A stretch of 15,674 nt of DNA from assembly GCA_943914815.1 (NCBI GenBank), contig CALUDL010000039.1, forward strand, positions 1 through 15,674. Reading direction: 5' to 3'. The translations under genes were made by a program, and so were the position numbers. The notes under the pieces are model-generated. The model saw only the letters and a list, made by a program, of their open reading frames with translations, searched no databases and was not told the DNA's origin. Shown in pieces: positions 6,260 to 13,909 of this stretch (its first letter is position 1; each line of letters opens with the position of its first letter). The DNA comes from an uncultured Brevibacterium sp. (GTDB lineage: Bacteria > Actinomycetota > Actinomycetes > Actinomycetales > Brevibacteriaceae).

Positions 6260-8379
6260 AAATCCTGACCACACTAGGCTCACTACTACTGGCCTTAATG
6301 CTCATCGTCACGCCCTCCACCGGGGCCCTAGCGCAACCCAACAACCCCACCCCACAGCCCACTGATAACACAGAAGCTGCTGACACCTCGGCCACTATCC
6401 ACATCACCCAAGTCACCCCATGGCTAGACGAAGAGGGCACGTTCAAGTTAGCCGGAAAAATCGAAACCACGGCCAACATCAAAAACCCCAACCTCAGCCT
6501 GCGCATGACCCGCAACTCACTCTCTAGCGTGGACTCAGCACATACCTGGCAAGAAGGCAGAATCACAGGAACCCGCCAACTCGCCACCGCAGAAAAACTC
6601 CCCAAAAACTTGCGCGCAGGCACCACCACCTCATTCTCATTCGAACTCACCCCCGATCAAATGGGACTGCGCAAAGGAAACCCCCTCACAACGTGGGGGG
6701 TTCGCGGAATCGCCGTCGCGTTGAGCGGTGAAAGCAAAAACGACACCGTCGCCACACCCCAAACCACATTCACAACGTGGTACCCGCACCCCAAAATCGA
6801 CCCCACCCGCATCAACATGGTCGTCCCCGTCACCTTGACCGGGTACAGCGAAGACGGACTCATCAGCCAAGACGAGCTGACCAGAGCAACCGACGACGGA
6901 CCGCTCAAAACCGCACTCGACATTGCGCGTTCCTACCCGGACGCCACTTTGGCGATCGACCCACGGGTGGTCGAATCCGTCGACCACGTCCTCAACCCGC
7001 CACCAGTTGAACTGCCAGAACAAACCGCACAACCACAGGACCCCCAAGAACCACCCCGCAGCATCGCGGACTGGTGGGACGCACTCAAAAAAGAAGCCGA
7101 ATCCTCTACCGTAGTGGCGCTCCCCTGGGCCGACGCCGACCTGGTTGGCCTGCAACAACATGACTTGAGCAACTACCAAAAAGAAGCCCTGCATTCGCGG
7201 TCAATCGTCAAAGAACACTTCCCCAACGCCCTCGACTCGTGGGCCTGGGTGGGAACGGGAAGCGCCAGCATGGACAGCCTGGCCCAATTCGCCAACGACG
7301 GTGTCACTAAGGTCATGCTCAGCGACAGCCAACTCCCCACCAGCAACGGCGGCACCGTCAACGCCGTCCAACACTTGTGGAAACACGACGGCGCAACCAC
7401 CCCATTCACCACCTTCCCAGGCGACGGCCAGCCGGACATGACAACTGTTGCCACCTCGGCGAACTTGGCAGACACCTTTGTCACCCCCAACTCCACCCGT
7501 GCCACACGCATTGCCGAACTTGCCGCCAAAAGCGCTCTCATCACCAACGAACGCCCCTTTGACCAGCGATCCCTCGTCCTGGCCCTCCCCCGAGGTGGCA
7601 CCCAGAAAACATGGACCCAGCAAGTTCGCGCGCTGGCGTCACTGCCATGGGTGAAGTCACAAACATTCGACGACACCTTAAAAGCTGAACCCGGCGTCCG
7701 CCTTCCCCTGCAAGACGGCGACGTGCCCCCCAATATCAGCAAGGCGCTCAACGGCTTAAAAGAACCCGGGGCGGACCTCAACGAGTTTTCCTCAGTTTTC
7801 GTGAACCGTGCAGACGTGCGACAAGAGTTCAACCGTTCAGCGCTCACATGCACGTCGATTGCGTGGCGCACCCAACCCAGCGTGAACACGTGTGCCAAAA
7901 ACTTCGCAAAGTCAGCGCGATCCGCCATGTCGGGGCTCAGCGTTGAACGTGGGTCGAACGTCCTTTTGGTCACGGGCGAAAAAACCACCATCCCTGTCAC
8001 GATTCACAACACCACGCGGCACTCAGCCCGGTTGCGCGTACGTATCAGTTCCGCGTCACCACAACTGAGGGTGGGAAACTCGCCCCTGGTTGAGATTCCA
8101 CCCGGGCAGCGAGTGCGCGTCGAAGTGCCGGTCACCGGGCTAGCAAATGCGAACCTCGACACCACGATCCATATTGTCGCCACCGACGGTTACACCGTGC
8201 GCGACTCCTCACCCCTCCAGGTCCAGGTGCGAGTTGACTGGGAAAACATCGGTATCGCGGCAATTGGTATTTCGCTGTCGATCGTTTTTGTGGTTGCATT
8301 GTTTTTCTCTGTACGACGCGGACGCCCCAAGATTCCAAAGAGTCAGCTCGAAGCTGCTCTGGCCCGCGCCGAACAGTAG
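6256..8379 (+). CDS. DUF6049-like exported, membrane-anchored protein (Rv3909-type)
   Basis: Function unknown. The 707 residues begin with a signal peptide (MKI start, hydrophobic core about 7-20, likely cleavage after ALA at 24-26). A long extracytoplasmic part follows, then one membrane segment about 665-686 and a short basic cytoplasmic tail, giving type I topology. Inside: an Ig-like beta region about 45-175; a region of alternating strands and helices about 185-475 (for example ATLAIDPRVV 230-239 and VTKVMLSD 350-357) that resembles a barrel-like fold; a possible disulphide pair C532/C546; and a second beta-rich region about 562-660. It starts in the ATGA overlap with the Nudix gene and has no RBS of its own, so it depends on coupling. 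Its place between Nudix and murJ matches Rv3909 in M. tuberculosis, pointing to an envelope role linked to MurJ (inference). No catalytic motif is recognised. Confidence 0.88.
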   Translation: MKILTTLGSLLLALMLIVTPSTGALAQPNNPTPQPTDNTEAADTSATIHITQVTPWLDEEGTFKLAGKIETTANIKNPNLSLRMTRNSLSSVDSAHTWQEGRITGTRQLATAEKLPKNLRAGTTTSFSFELTPDQMGLRKGNPLTTWGVRGIAVALSGESKNDTVATPQTTFTTWYPHPKIDPTRINMVVPVTLTGYSEDGLISQDELTRATDDGPLKTALDIARSYPDATLAIDPRVVESVDHVLNPPPVELPEQTAQPQDPQEPPRSIADWWDALKKEAESSTVVALPWADADLVGLQQHDLSNYQKEALHSRSIVKEHFPNALDSWAWVGTGSASMDSLAQFANDGVTKVMLSDSQLPTSNGGTVNAVQHLWKHDGATTPFTTFPGDGQPDMTTVATSANLADTFVTPNSTRATRIAELAAKSALITNERPFDQRSLVLALPRGGTQKTWTQQVRALASLPWVKSQTFDDTLKAEPGVRLPLQDGDVPPNISKALNGLKEPGADLNEFSSVFVNRADVRQEFNRSALTCTSIAWRTQPSVNTCAKNFAKSARSAMSGLSVERGSNVLLVTGEKTTIPVTIHNTTRHSARLRVRISSASPQLRVGNSPLVEIPPGQRVRVEVPVTGLANANLDTTIHIVATDGYTVRDSSPLQVQVRVDWENIGIAAIGISLSIVFVVALFFSVRRGRPKIPKSQLEAALARAEQ

Positions 8380-8436
8380 ATGTATCTTTAGCCTCTGTTT
8401 GAGTTTCCGTTTTCTTGCACGTCGAAAGGGCAGTCT

Positions 8437-10059
8437 GTGGCATCGATGTCATCGCTTGCGAAATCCTCAGCGGTCATGACTGCGGGCACGCTGGTTTCAC
8501 GCGTCTTGGGTCTGGTGAAGACTGTTCTCCTCACCGCCGCGATCGGACTGGCGATTGGTGGTGCAGCGGACGCCTTTGACGTCGCTAATAAGGTGCCCAA
8601 CAACCTGTACATGTTGTTGGCTGGCGGTATTCTCAACGCGGTTCTGGTGCCTCAGATTGTGCGCGCGTCAAAACAGGCTGACGGTGGCGTCGACTACATT
8701 AACCGTCTACTGACCCTGTCGATTCTGCTTTTAGCTGGATTTACCGCGATCGCAACACTGGCTGCACCGGTTCTTGTGCGCATTTATGCCAGTCCCACGT
8801 GGGATGCTGACAAGATCGCGTTGGCCGTTGCGTTTGCTTATATTTCTCTCCCCAAGATTTTCTTCTTTGGCTTGTACACCATGCTGGGCCAAGTGCTCAA
8901 CGCAAAGGAAAACTTTGGGCCGTACATGTGGGCGCCCGTTCTGAACAATCTGGTTTCCATTGCGGGACTGGGCTTGTTCATTTTCTTGTTTGGCCCCGGT
9001 GACATGGGACAACACGCCGTGGGTACATGGGATGCCGCCAAGATTTGGGTGATCGCTGGAACCGGAACCTTAGGCGTTGTCGCTCAAGCGCTCATTCTTA
9101 TTTGGCCGCTCAAACGGATCGGCTTTACATACACCCCTACTTTCGGGTTCCGAGGTGTGGGTTTGGGGACCGCTGGCAAGGTGGCCGGGTGGACGTTCGC
9201 CGCAGTCCTTGTGGGCCAGTTGGGCTTCATTGTGACCTCCCAGGTTGCGTCCACGGCATCGTCTACCGGCACCGAGGTGACCCCCTCCTTAGCGGCGTAC
9301 ACGGCTGCATACATCACGTTCATGCTTCCGCACTCGCTGGTCGCCGTGTCACTGTCTACTGCACTGTTTACTGACCTGTCGCAGTCGGCGGCTGATCAGA
9401 ACGACGAGAAGTTGGTTGATACGTACACGCAAGGTGTGCGAGTTGTAGGGTTTGTCAACACGTTTTTCACGGTGGCCTTTATTGTGCTGGCCGCCCCGAT
9501 GTCCATGGTCATGGCGGGGGCGAACCAGACGCAGGCTCGCGCAGTTGGGATCATCGTCATCACCATGATCATTGGGCTTATTCCGTTTAGTGGCATGTAC
9601 CTCACGCAACGCGTTTTCTATGCGTACGAAGATGCCCGCACACCGTTTTGGATTCAAGTTCCCCAGATCATCATTCAGTCAGCCGGTGTGATCGCTTCTG
9701 CGTTCCTTCCCAAGCAGTACATCGTCGCTGGAATCGGTGCCTCTATGTCACTGGGCTATGTTTTTTCTTTGGCGCTAGCGGTGTGGTGTTTACGCAAACG
9801 CCTGCCGTCGCTTCCCATTGCATCCACCATGTTCGCCCACCTACGGTTTGGACTCGCTGGCCTGGTCAGCGGTGCAGTTGGGTTTGCCATGATGTGGTTC
9901 CTGCCAGACCCCATGTGGGGAGGGCGTGCGCGCGCGTTCCTCGTGTGCGCTGTTATTGGATGCGTCATGCTGGCAGTCTTCATGCTAGCCGCGTGGTTGA
10001 TCCGAGTTCCAGAAATGCGTTCTCTCGTCACAGCTGTCCGCACCAAATTAGGACGGTAA
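8437..10059 (+). CDS. murJ: Lipid II flippase MurJ
   Basis: Moves lipid-linked peptidoglycan precursor across the membrane. The 540 residues are hydrophobic throughout, consistent with about 14 membrane helices of the MVN/MOP family. Signatures: SRVLGLVKT (21-29), DAFDVANKVPNNLY (45-58), AGGILNAVLVPQ (62-73), NAKENFGPYMWAPVLNN (155-171) and FYAYEDARTP (394-403). R22 and D45 line up with E. coli R18 and D39; the E. coli Arg pair near residue 52 is replaced (NLYML), as in other actinobacterial MurJ. GTG 8437 is chosen because AAAGGG lies six bases upstream; the ATG three codons later is too far from it. Unlike mycobacterial MviN, the protein ends after the membrane domain, and the pseudokinase part is the next gene. 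It lies 57 bases after the DUF6049-like gene, probably in the same operon. Confidence 0.96.
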   Translation: MASMSSLAKSSAVMTAGTLVSRVLGLVKTVLLTAAIGLAIGGAADAFDVANKVPNNLYMLLAGGILNAVLVPQIVRASKQADGGVDYINRLLTLSILLLAGFTAIATLAAPVLVRIYASPTWDADKIALAVAFAYISLPKIFFFGLYTMLGQVLNAKENFGPYMWAPVLNNLVSIAGLGLFIFLFGPGDMGQHAVGTWDAAKIWVIAGTGTLGVVAQALILIWPLKRIGFTYTPTFGFRGVGLGTAGKVAGWTFAAVLVGQLGFIVTSQVASTASSTGTEVTPSLAAYTAAYITFMLPHSLVAVSLSTALFTDLSQSAADQNDEKLVDTYTQGVRVVGFVNTFFTVAFIVLAAPMSMVMAGANQTQARAVGIIVITMIIGLIPFSGMYLTQRVFYAYEDARTPFWIQVPQIIIQSAGVIASAFLPKQYIVAGIGASMSLGYVFSLALAVWCLRKRLPSLPIASTMFAHLRFGLAGLVSGAVGFAMMWFLPDPMWGGRARAFLVCAVIGCVMLAVFMLAAWLIRVPEMRSLVTAVRTKLGR

Positions 10060-10150
10060 GTGATCCCTGATGTTGCAGGACGTTACTGTTTGCCAAGCTC
10101 AGCTCAGTGGTGGGCATTTGGCGTTCGCAGTCCGTTAAGATTACATGAGC

Positions 10151-10161
10151 AGGAGGTGAGG
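10151..10161 (+). promoter_or_regulatory. Near-perfect ribosome binding site that decides the pseudokinase start
   Basis: AGGAGGTGAGG matches the 16S anti-Shine-Dalgarno sequence almost completely and lies three bases before an in-frame CTG (10165), about eight bases from the GGAGG core. No ATG or GTG is suitably spaced after it: the in-frame GTG at 10156 lies inside the site itself. Confidence 0.65.
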
Positions 10162-10164
10162 AAA

Positions 10165-12498
10165 CTGCCACAGATCCAACGAGGCACAGCTATCGCAGAC
10201 CGATACGTCGTGTCCGAAATCCTACGTCCCTGGCTTGTCGATTTCCCCGAACGTGGGTCAATCCTTTTGGCACTCGACGCCATCTTGGACGTTCCTCGCA
10301 TCGTCTACGTTTCCCCCACCGAATACTCCGGGCCTCTGCTCGAGCGAGCCGGCCGAAGCGCACTCCTTGCCGACCCACGCGTACCAGCCATCGAAGATGC
10401 GGGCACGTGGAATGACTTCGACTACGTTGTTGTCGAACGCACGGGTGGAACATCGCTGGCTCGGGTACTCGCCAACGGCCCACTCGACACGCCCGTTGCA
10501 ACCGCGGTAGTGGGTGAACTCGCCACAGTTTTAACCCACGCAGCTTCCCGAGGTCTCCATCACGGAGTTCTTGGACCCGAATCCGTTGCGATCACCTCCG
10601 ACGGCGATATTGTGGTCCGCGGTATCTCGCTCGATGCGGCCGTCGCTCAGGAACCCCTGAACCTGGGCACCGAGAGCATGACCGCCTCCGAACTCAGCCA
10701 AACGGACGCCCGCGCACTTGTCGCTATCCTCTACGCGTGCCTCACCGGAAAATGGCCAGGTGATGAACCACGGGCAGGGCTTGACGCCTCGGGACGCAAG
10801 AACAATCGAATCCTGCCCGTGAGCCACTTCGTAGACACGGTTCCCGAAGCGATCGAAGAGTTCACTTCCGGCGTCATGGGTGAACAGGACCCAGGCCCCC
10901 GCTCCCCCAGTGAAGTTGTGCGGTTCCTCGAACCTTGGGACACCCGGCTCCTCAGCACGGTCGACCAGTCATCCCGCACAGAAGACGAACTTTTTTCAGT
11001 CCGAACCCACGACCCCCAGACTGTTGTGGCGCCCGAAACCGACGGCGAAGCAAAATCGGACCACTCCCCCGGTGCGTCACCAGCCCAACTTGCGGTGGCA
11101 CTGGAACGCATTGGCCTCACACGTCCGGGAATGCACGGGGCAGCCGCAGGTGTCAACACTGCCCACCCCGACCGCTACGCCGACCGCATCCAAATGCGCC
11201 GTGCAAGCACGTTCCCTATTGCCCCTGACAAACTCCCGCAGGTCGAAGAATGGTCAGAAGAACGGCCGCAGGGACCCGGCGACGTCTCAGAAGCAGACCC
11301 GCACCAAACAGCACGAATCCTCAACCGCGATGGCGCGTTCACGGGTGACGAGACTGAACCGGGTGAAGCTGAAGGTGCCTACGCGCAGGGTGGCTATTCG
11401 CAGGGTGGCGAGACGGGCGACTCAAACGACAGTCTTTGGGACGAATCCGAAAACGACCTTGACGACAGTTCAGAGTCAGACGACTTTGCAGAATCTGACG
11501 ACAACAGCAACGACTGGTTCATGGGCGGAGTTTTCCAAACCCGCGAACAAGCCTTTGCACAACAACAAGCCGAATTTGAACGTGAACGCCAGCTGGAGCG
11601 TCAGGCACGGGAACGTGCCCAACAAGTTCAGGCGGCGGCCACCTCGGCGGCGGCCACACAGCCCAGCCACAGCACGGCTGAAGAGACGCGTGAACCAGAG
11701 AACGACAGCGAAACAAGGCCCGCTGTTGCGAGTGCTGCTGGCGCAGGTTCCTGCGGGGCGGGATCCGCTGCGGCAGGGTCCGTTTCGAGCCAGACGAAAT
11801 CTGAAGAGTCGGCGCAATCCGACAAACGTGGGAAGCGTCGCTTTGGAGTCCTGTTCGGGGCTGTGTCCATCATTGCGGCTCTCGCTTTGGTGGGCGTCGT
11901 CATTGCGCGATCAGTAGGATCCGGCGAAACCACTACCGCATCGCAAGAAAACCACCAAGAGTCTCAAGGGGAAGACAAGGACGGTGGAAAGGAAGACGGC
12001 GGTAAAAAAGACGGCGATAAGAAAGGCAAAAAAGAAGCGAAGCCTTCTGCTACTAAAAAGCCAAAAGGTCCCAAACCTAGAATCGACAAAGCCACGCCCC
12101 TAGACCCAGAAGGCGACGGTGAAGAGGGTAACGCGAAAGCGAAGAACCTGATCCCCGGTACGCCAGGAAGCTGGGAGACTGACCGGTACAACACAAAAGA
12201 GTTTGGCCAGCTCAAAAAGGGATTGGGAATCGCTCTTGAGTTGGAGAAGCGCGCCACGGTCAGGGAAGTCGGCGTTGAGTCCGAAGTTGGTGGAGGATCC
12301 TTTGACATCCTTGTGGGCACCGATAAAGACATCGACAAAGCTAAGAAAGTGGGAACTGGAAAGTTCCGAGAAGGTAAAGGGACCACTATAAAGATCGATG
12401 ACCCCAAAAAAGCCACCCACGTGTTCATCTGGATTACCGAACTTCCCGAAGCCGAGAACGGTTACCGTGCCATCATCCCAAACGTCACACTGTCATAA
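10165..12498 (+). CDS. Membrane-anchored pseudokinase, MurJ partner (equivalent of the MviN C-terminal half)
   Basis: Probable regulator of MurJ rather than an active kinase. Numbering is from CTG 10165 (777 residues). Residues 1-258 follow the Ser/Thr kinase fold, but the HRD loop reads HHGVLGPESV (132-141) with no catalytic Asp, the DFG position reads RGISLD (152-157), and no glycine loop or VAIK lysine is evident. Then come a long disordered acidic region (260-455), a charged Gln/Arg/Glu helix likely to form a coiled coil (460-489), Ala/Ser-rich sequence, a membrane segment (560-582), a Lys/Gly/Asp-rich linker (604-640) and an extracytoplasmic beta-rich domain (662-777) resembling a discoidin-type ligand-binding fold. 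In mycobacteria the same parts are fused to MurJ; phosphorylation there recruits FhaA. GTG 10060, one base after the murJ stop, would add 35 residues with only a fair RBS; CTG 10165 has a far better one. The gene call is secure, the start is not. Confidence 0.9.
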   Translation: MPQIQRGTAIADRYVVSEILRPWLVDFPERGSILLALDAILDVPRIVYVSPTEYSGPLLERAGRSALLADPRVPAIEDAGTWNDFDYVVVERTGGTSLARVLANGPLDTPVATAVVGELATVLTHAASRGLHHGVLGPESVAITSDGDIVVRGISLDAAVAQEPLNLGTESMTASELSQTDARALVAILYACLTGKWPGDEPRAGLDASGRKNNRILPVSHFVDTVPEAIEEFTSGVMGEQDPGPRSPSEVVRFLEPWDTRLLSTVDQSSRTEDELFSVRTHDPQTVVAPETDGEAKSDHSPGASPAQLAVALERIGLTRPGMHGAAAGVNTAHPDRYADRIQMRRASTFPIAPDKLPQVEEWSEERPQGPGDVSEADPHQTARILNRDGAFTGDETEPGEAEGAYAQGGYSQGGETGDSNDSLWDESENDLDDSSESDDFAESDDNSNDWFMGGVFQTREQAFAQQQAEFERERQLERQARERAQQVQAAATSAAATQPSHSTAEETREPENDSETRPAVASAAGAGSCGAGSAAAGSVSSQTKSEESAQSDKRGKRRFGVLFGAVSIIAALALVGVVIARSVGSGETTTASQENHQESQGEDKDGGKEDGGKKDGDKKGKKEAKPSATKKPKGPKPRIDKATPLDPEGDGEEGNAKAKNLIPGTPGSWETDRYNTKEFGQLKKGLGIALELEKRATVREVGVESEVGGGSFDILVGTDKDIDKAKKVGTGKFREGKGTTIKIDDPKKATHVFIWITELPEAENGYRAIIPNVTLS
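11384..11413 (+). repeat. Short tandem repeat in the pseudokinase linker
   Basis: Two 15-base units beginning CGCAGGGTGGC (11384-11398 and 11399-11413) encode part of AQGGYSQGG. A second pair, GGCGGCGGCCAC at 11631-11642 and 11646-11657, encodes AAAT-type sequence. Both lie in low-complexity linkers and are in frame, consistent with slippage-driven length change in disordered regions. Confidence 0.6.
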
Positions 12499-12519
12499 GT
12501 TACGCAGTACTAGGCGCAT

Positions 12520-12546
12520 GGAATAACTGGGTAACGCACAGTGTTG
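12520..12546 (+). promoter_or_regulatory. SigR/SigH-type promoter of trxBA
   Basis: GGAAT (12520-12524), an 18-base spacer, then GTTG (12543-12546). This fits the actinobacterial SigR/SigH promoter (GGAAT-N18-GTT) used for thiol-oxidative stress genes, of which trxBA is a classic target. The expected start of transcription, a few bases after GTTG, would leave a leader of roughly 15-20 bases containing the trxB RBS. Confidence 0.75.
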
Positions 12547-12568
12547 CCTTGAACGACAAAGGAGATCA

Positions 12569-13507
12569 ATGACTCAGACACAACTCGTCATCGTAGGTTC
12601 AGGGCCAGCCGGGTACACCGCTGCCGTTTATGCCGCACGTGCCGGCCTATCCCCCGTGGTTGTCGCCGGGTCAGTCACGGCCGGTGGTGAACTTATGAAC
12701 ACCACTGATGTCGAAAACTTCCCAGGATTCCCAGAAGGTATCCAGGGGCCCGACCTCATGGAGAACATGCGCCAACAGGCTGAACGCTTTGGTGCCCAGG
12801 TTGTGTATGACGACGTCGCCTCAATTGACTTCACACCAGGTGCACACAAACTCACTACCGCCCTTGGAAGCGAATACACAGCGCAAGCCGTGATTCTGGC
12901 GACAGGTTCGGCGTATCGTCACCTGAATGTTCCCGGTGAAGAAGCACTGTCTGGACACGGTGTGAGCTGGTGCGCCACCTGCGACGGTTTCTTCTTTAAG
13001 GATCAGCACATCGCCGTGGTTGGCGGGGGCGACTCTGCTCTTGAAGAAGCGACTTTCCTCACCCGTTTCGCTTCAAAAGTGACTCTTATTCACCGCAGGC
13101 AAGAATTCCGAGCATCAGTGGCCATGCAAAAGCGCGCTCAAGCAGACCCAAAGTTGGAATTTCTCTTGGATGCCGAGGTGGCAAGTATCCACGGTGATAC
13201 CTCAGTCACAGGTCTCACCGTCCGCAATACAAAAACCGGAGAAGAATCTGAACTTCCAGTCACTGGTCTATTTGTAGCGATCGGCTCAGACCCACGCACG
13301 GATCTCTTTAAAGACGCTGTTGACCTGCGTGAAGACGGCTACTTGGCTGTTGACGGACGTACGTCCAAGACTTCGATCGAGGGTATCTTCGCTGCCGGCG
13401 ACGTCATTGACCCCGTCTACCGTCAGGCAGTTACAGCAGCCGGATCCGGGTGCGTGGCAGCCCTTGACGCCGAACATTACCTGGCCGAACTCACTGACCA
13501 GTCATAA
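12569..13507 (+). CDS. trxB: Thioredoxin reductase (NADPH)
   Basis: Flavoenzyme that passes electrons from NADPH through FAD and a redox disulphide to thioredoxin in the cytosol. At 312 residues it is typical of the low-molecular-weight bacterial type. Motifs: FAD-binding GSGPAG (10-15), redox pair CATC (C135 and C138), NADPH-binding GGGDSA (152-157) and HRRQEFR (175-181), and the second FAD motif IFAAGD (273-278). All are intact. ATG 12569 has AAAGGAG four bases upstream. It lies 70 bases after the pseudokinase gene and 14 before trxA, forming a trxBA pair behind the SigR-type promoter. In M. tuberculosis sigM and its anti-sigma gene lie just upstream of this position; here they are absent. 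Confidence 0.97.
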   Translation: MTQTQLVIVGSGPAGYTAAVYAARAGLSPVVVAGSVTAGGELMNTTDVENFPGFPEGIQGPDLMENMRQQAERFGAQVVYDDVASIDFTPGAHKLTTALGSEYTAQAVILATGSAYRHLNVPGEEALSGHGVSWCATCDGFFFKDQHIAVVGGGDSALEEATFLTRFASKVTLIHRRQEFRASVAMQKRAQADPKLEFLLDAEVASIHGDTSVTGLTVRNTKTGEESELPVTGLFVAIGSDPRTDLFKDAVDLREDGYLAVDGRTSKTSIEGIFAAGDVIDPVYRQAVTAAGSGCVAALDAEHYLAELTDQS

Positions 13508-13521
13508 ACAAAGGAGAAAAC

Positions 13522-13842
13522 ATGGCACAGGAAGTTACCGACGCAACATTCAAGGAAGAAGTTCTTTCGAGCGATCTTCCTGTTCTCGTGGACTTTTGGG
13601 CACCTTGGTGCGGCCCATGCCGCATGGTCGGACCGATCGTGGACGAAATCGCCCAGGAACAGGCAGACAAACTCAAGGTCGTTAAACTCAACACCGACGA
13701 AAACCTGGAAACCGCCTCGGCCTATGGCATCACTTCCATCCCAGCACTGTACGTGTTCAAGGGTGGCGAAGTAGCCAAGACCATTATTGGCGCACGTCCT
13801 AAGCCTGCTCTTGAACAGGAACTGGCCGAATTCATCGGTTAA
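13522..13842 (+). CDS. trxA: Thioredoxin
   Basis: Small cytosolic dithiol reductant for ribonucleotide reductase, peroxiredoxins and other proteins, recycled by the upstream TrxB. The 106 residues give a standard single domain with the WCGPC active site (29-33), the buried Asp in VDFWA (D24) and the cis-proline in TSIPAL (P74). ATG 13522 follows AAAGGAG closely. A strong hairpin begins 17 bases after the stop. Confidence 0.97.
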   Translation: MAQEVTDATFKEEVLSSDLPVLVDFWAPWCGPCRMVGPIVDEIAQEQADKLKVVKLNTDENLETASAYGITSIPALYVFKGGEVAKTIIGARPKPALEQELAEFIG

Positions 13843-13859
13843 TTCATTGAGAACTCTTT

Positions 13860-13893
13860 AAGGGTGCCTGTTGTAAACTCAACAGGCACCCTT
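13860..13893 (+). terminator. Hairpin terminator or attenuator between trxA and cwlM
   Basis: A perfect 14-bp stem, AAGGGTGCCTGTTG / CAACAGGCACCCTT, with a 6-base loop. Only a short pyrimidine stretch (CTTC) follows instead of a clear T-run, and the next gene starts 16 bases later with no visible promoter between, so partial readthrough is likely. Confidence 0.8.
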
Positions 13894-13909
13894 CTTCACG
13901 GTAAGGATA

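Noticed and set aside
7173..8000. Open frame of 275 codons on the minus strand
   Set aside because: It is antisense to the DUF6049-like gene, has no RBS or recognisable motif, and follows from the C-rich composition of the real gene.
10145..10159. Four-codon leader ORF ATG AGC AGG AGG TGA upstream of the pseudokinase
   Set aside because: It overlaps the Shine-Dalgarno itself and has no RBS of its own; more likely chance than a leader peptide.
10880..11917. Open frame of 345 codons on the plus strand
   Set aside because: It lies in another frame inside the pseudokinase gene and gives a Thr/Arg/Pro-rich sequence with no domain. The pseudokinase frame is continuous across it into a good membrane segment and C-terminal domain.
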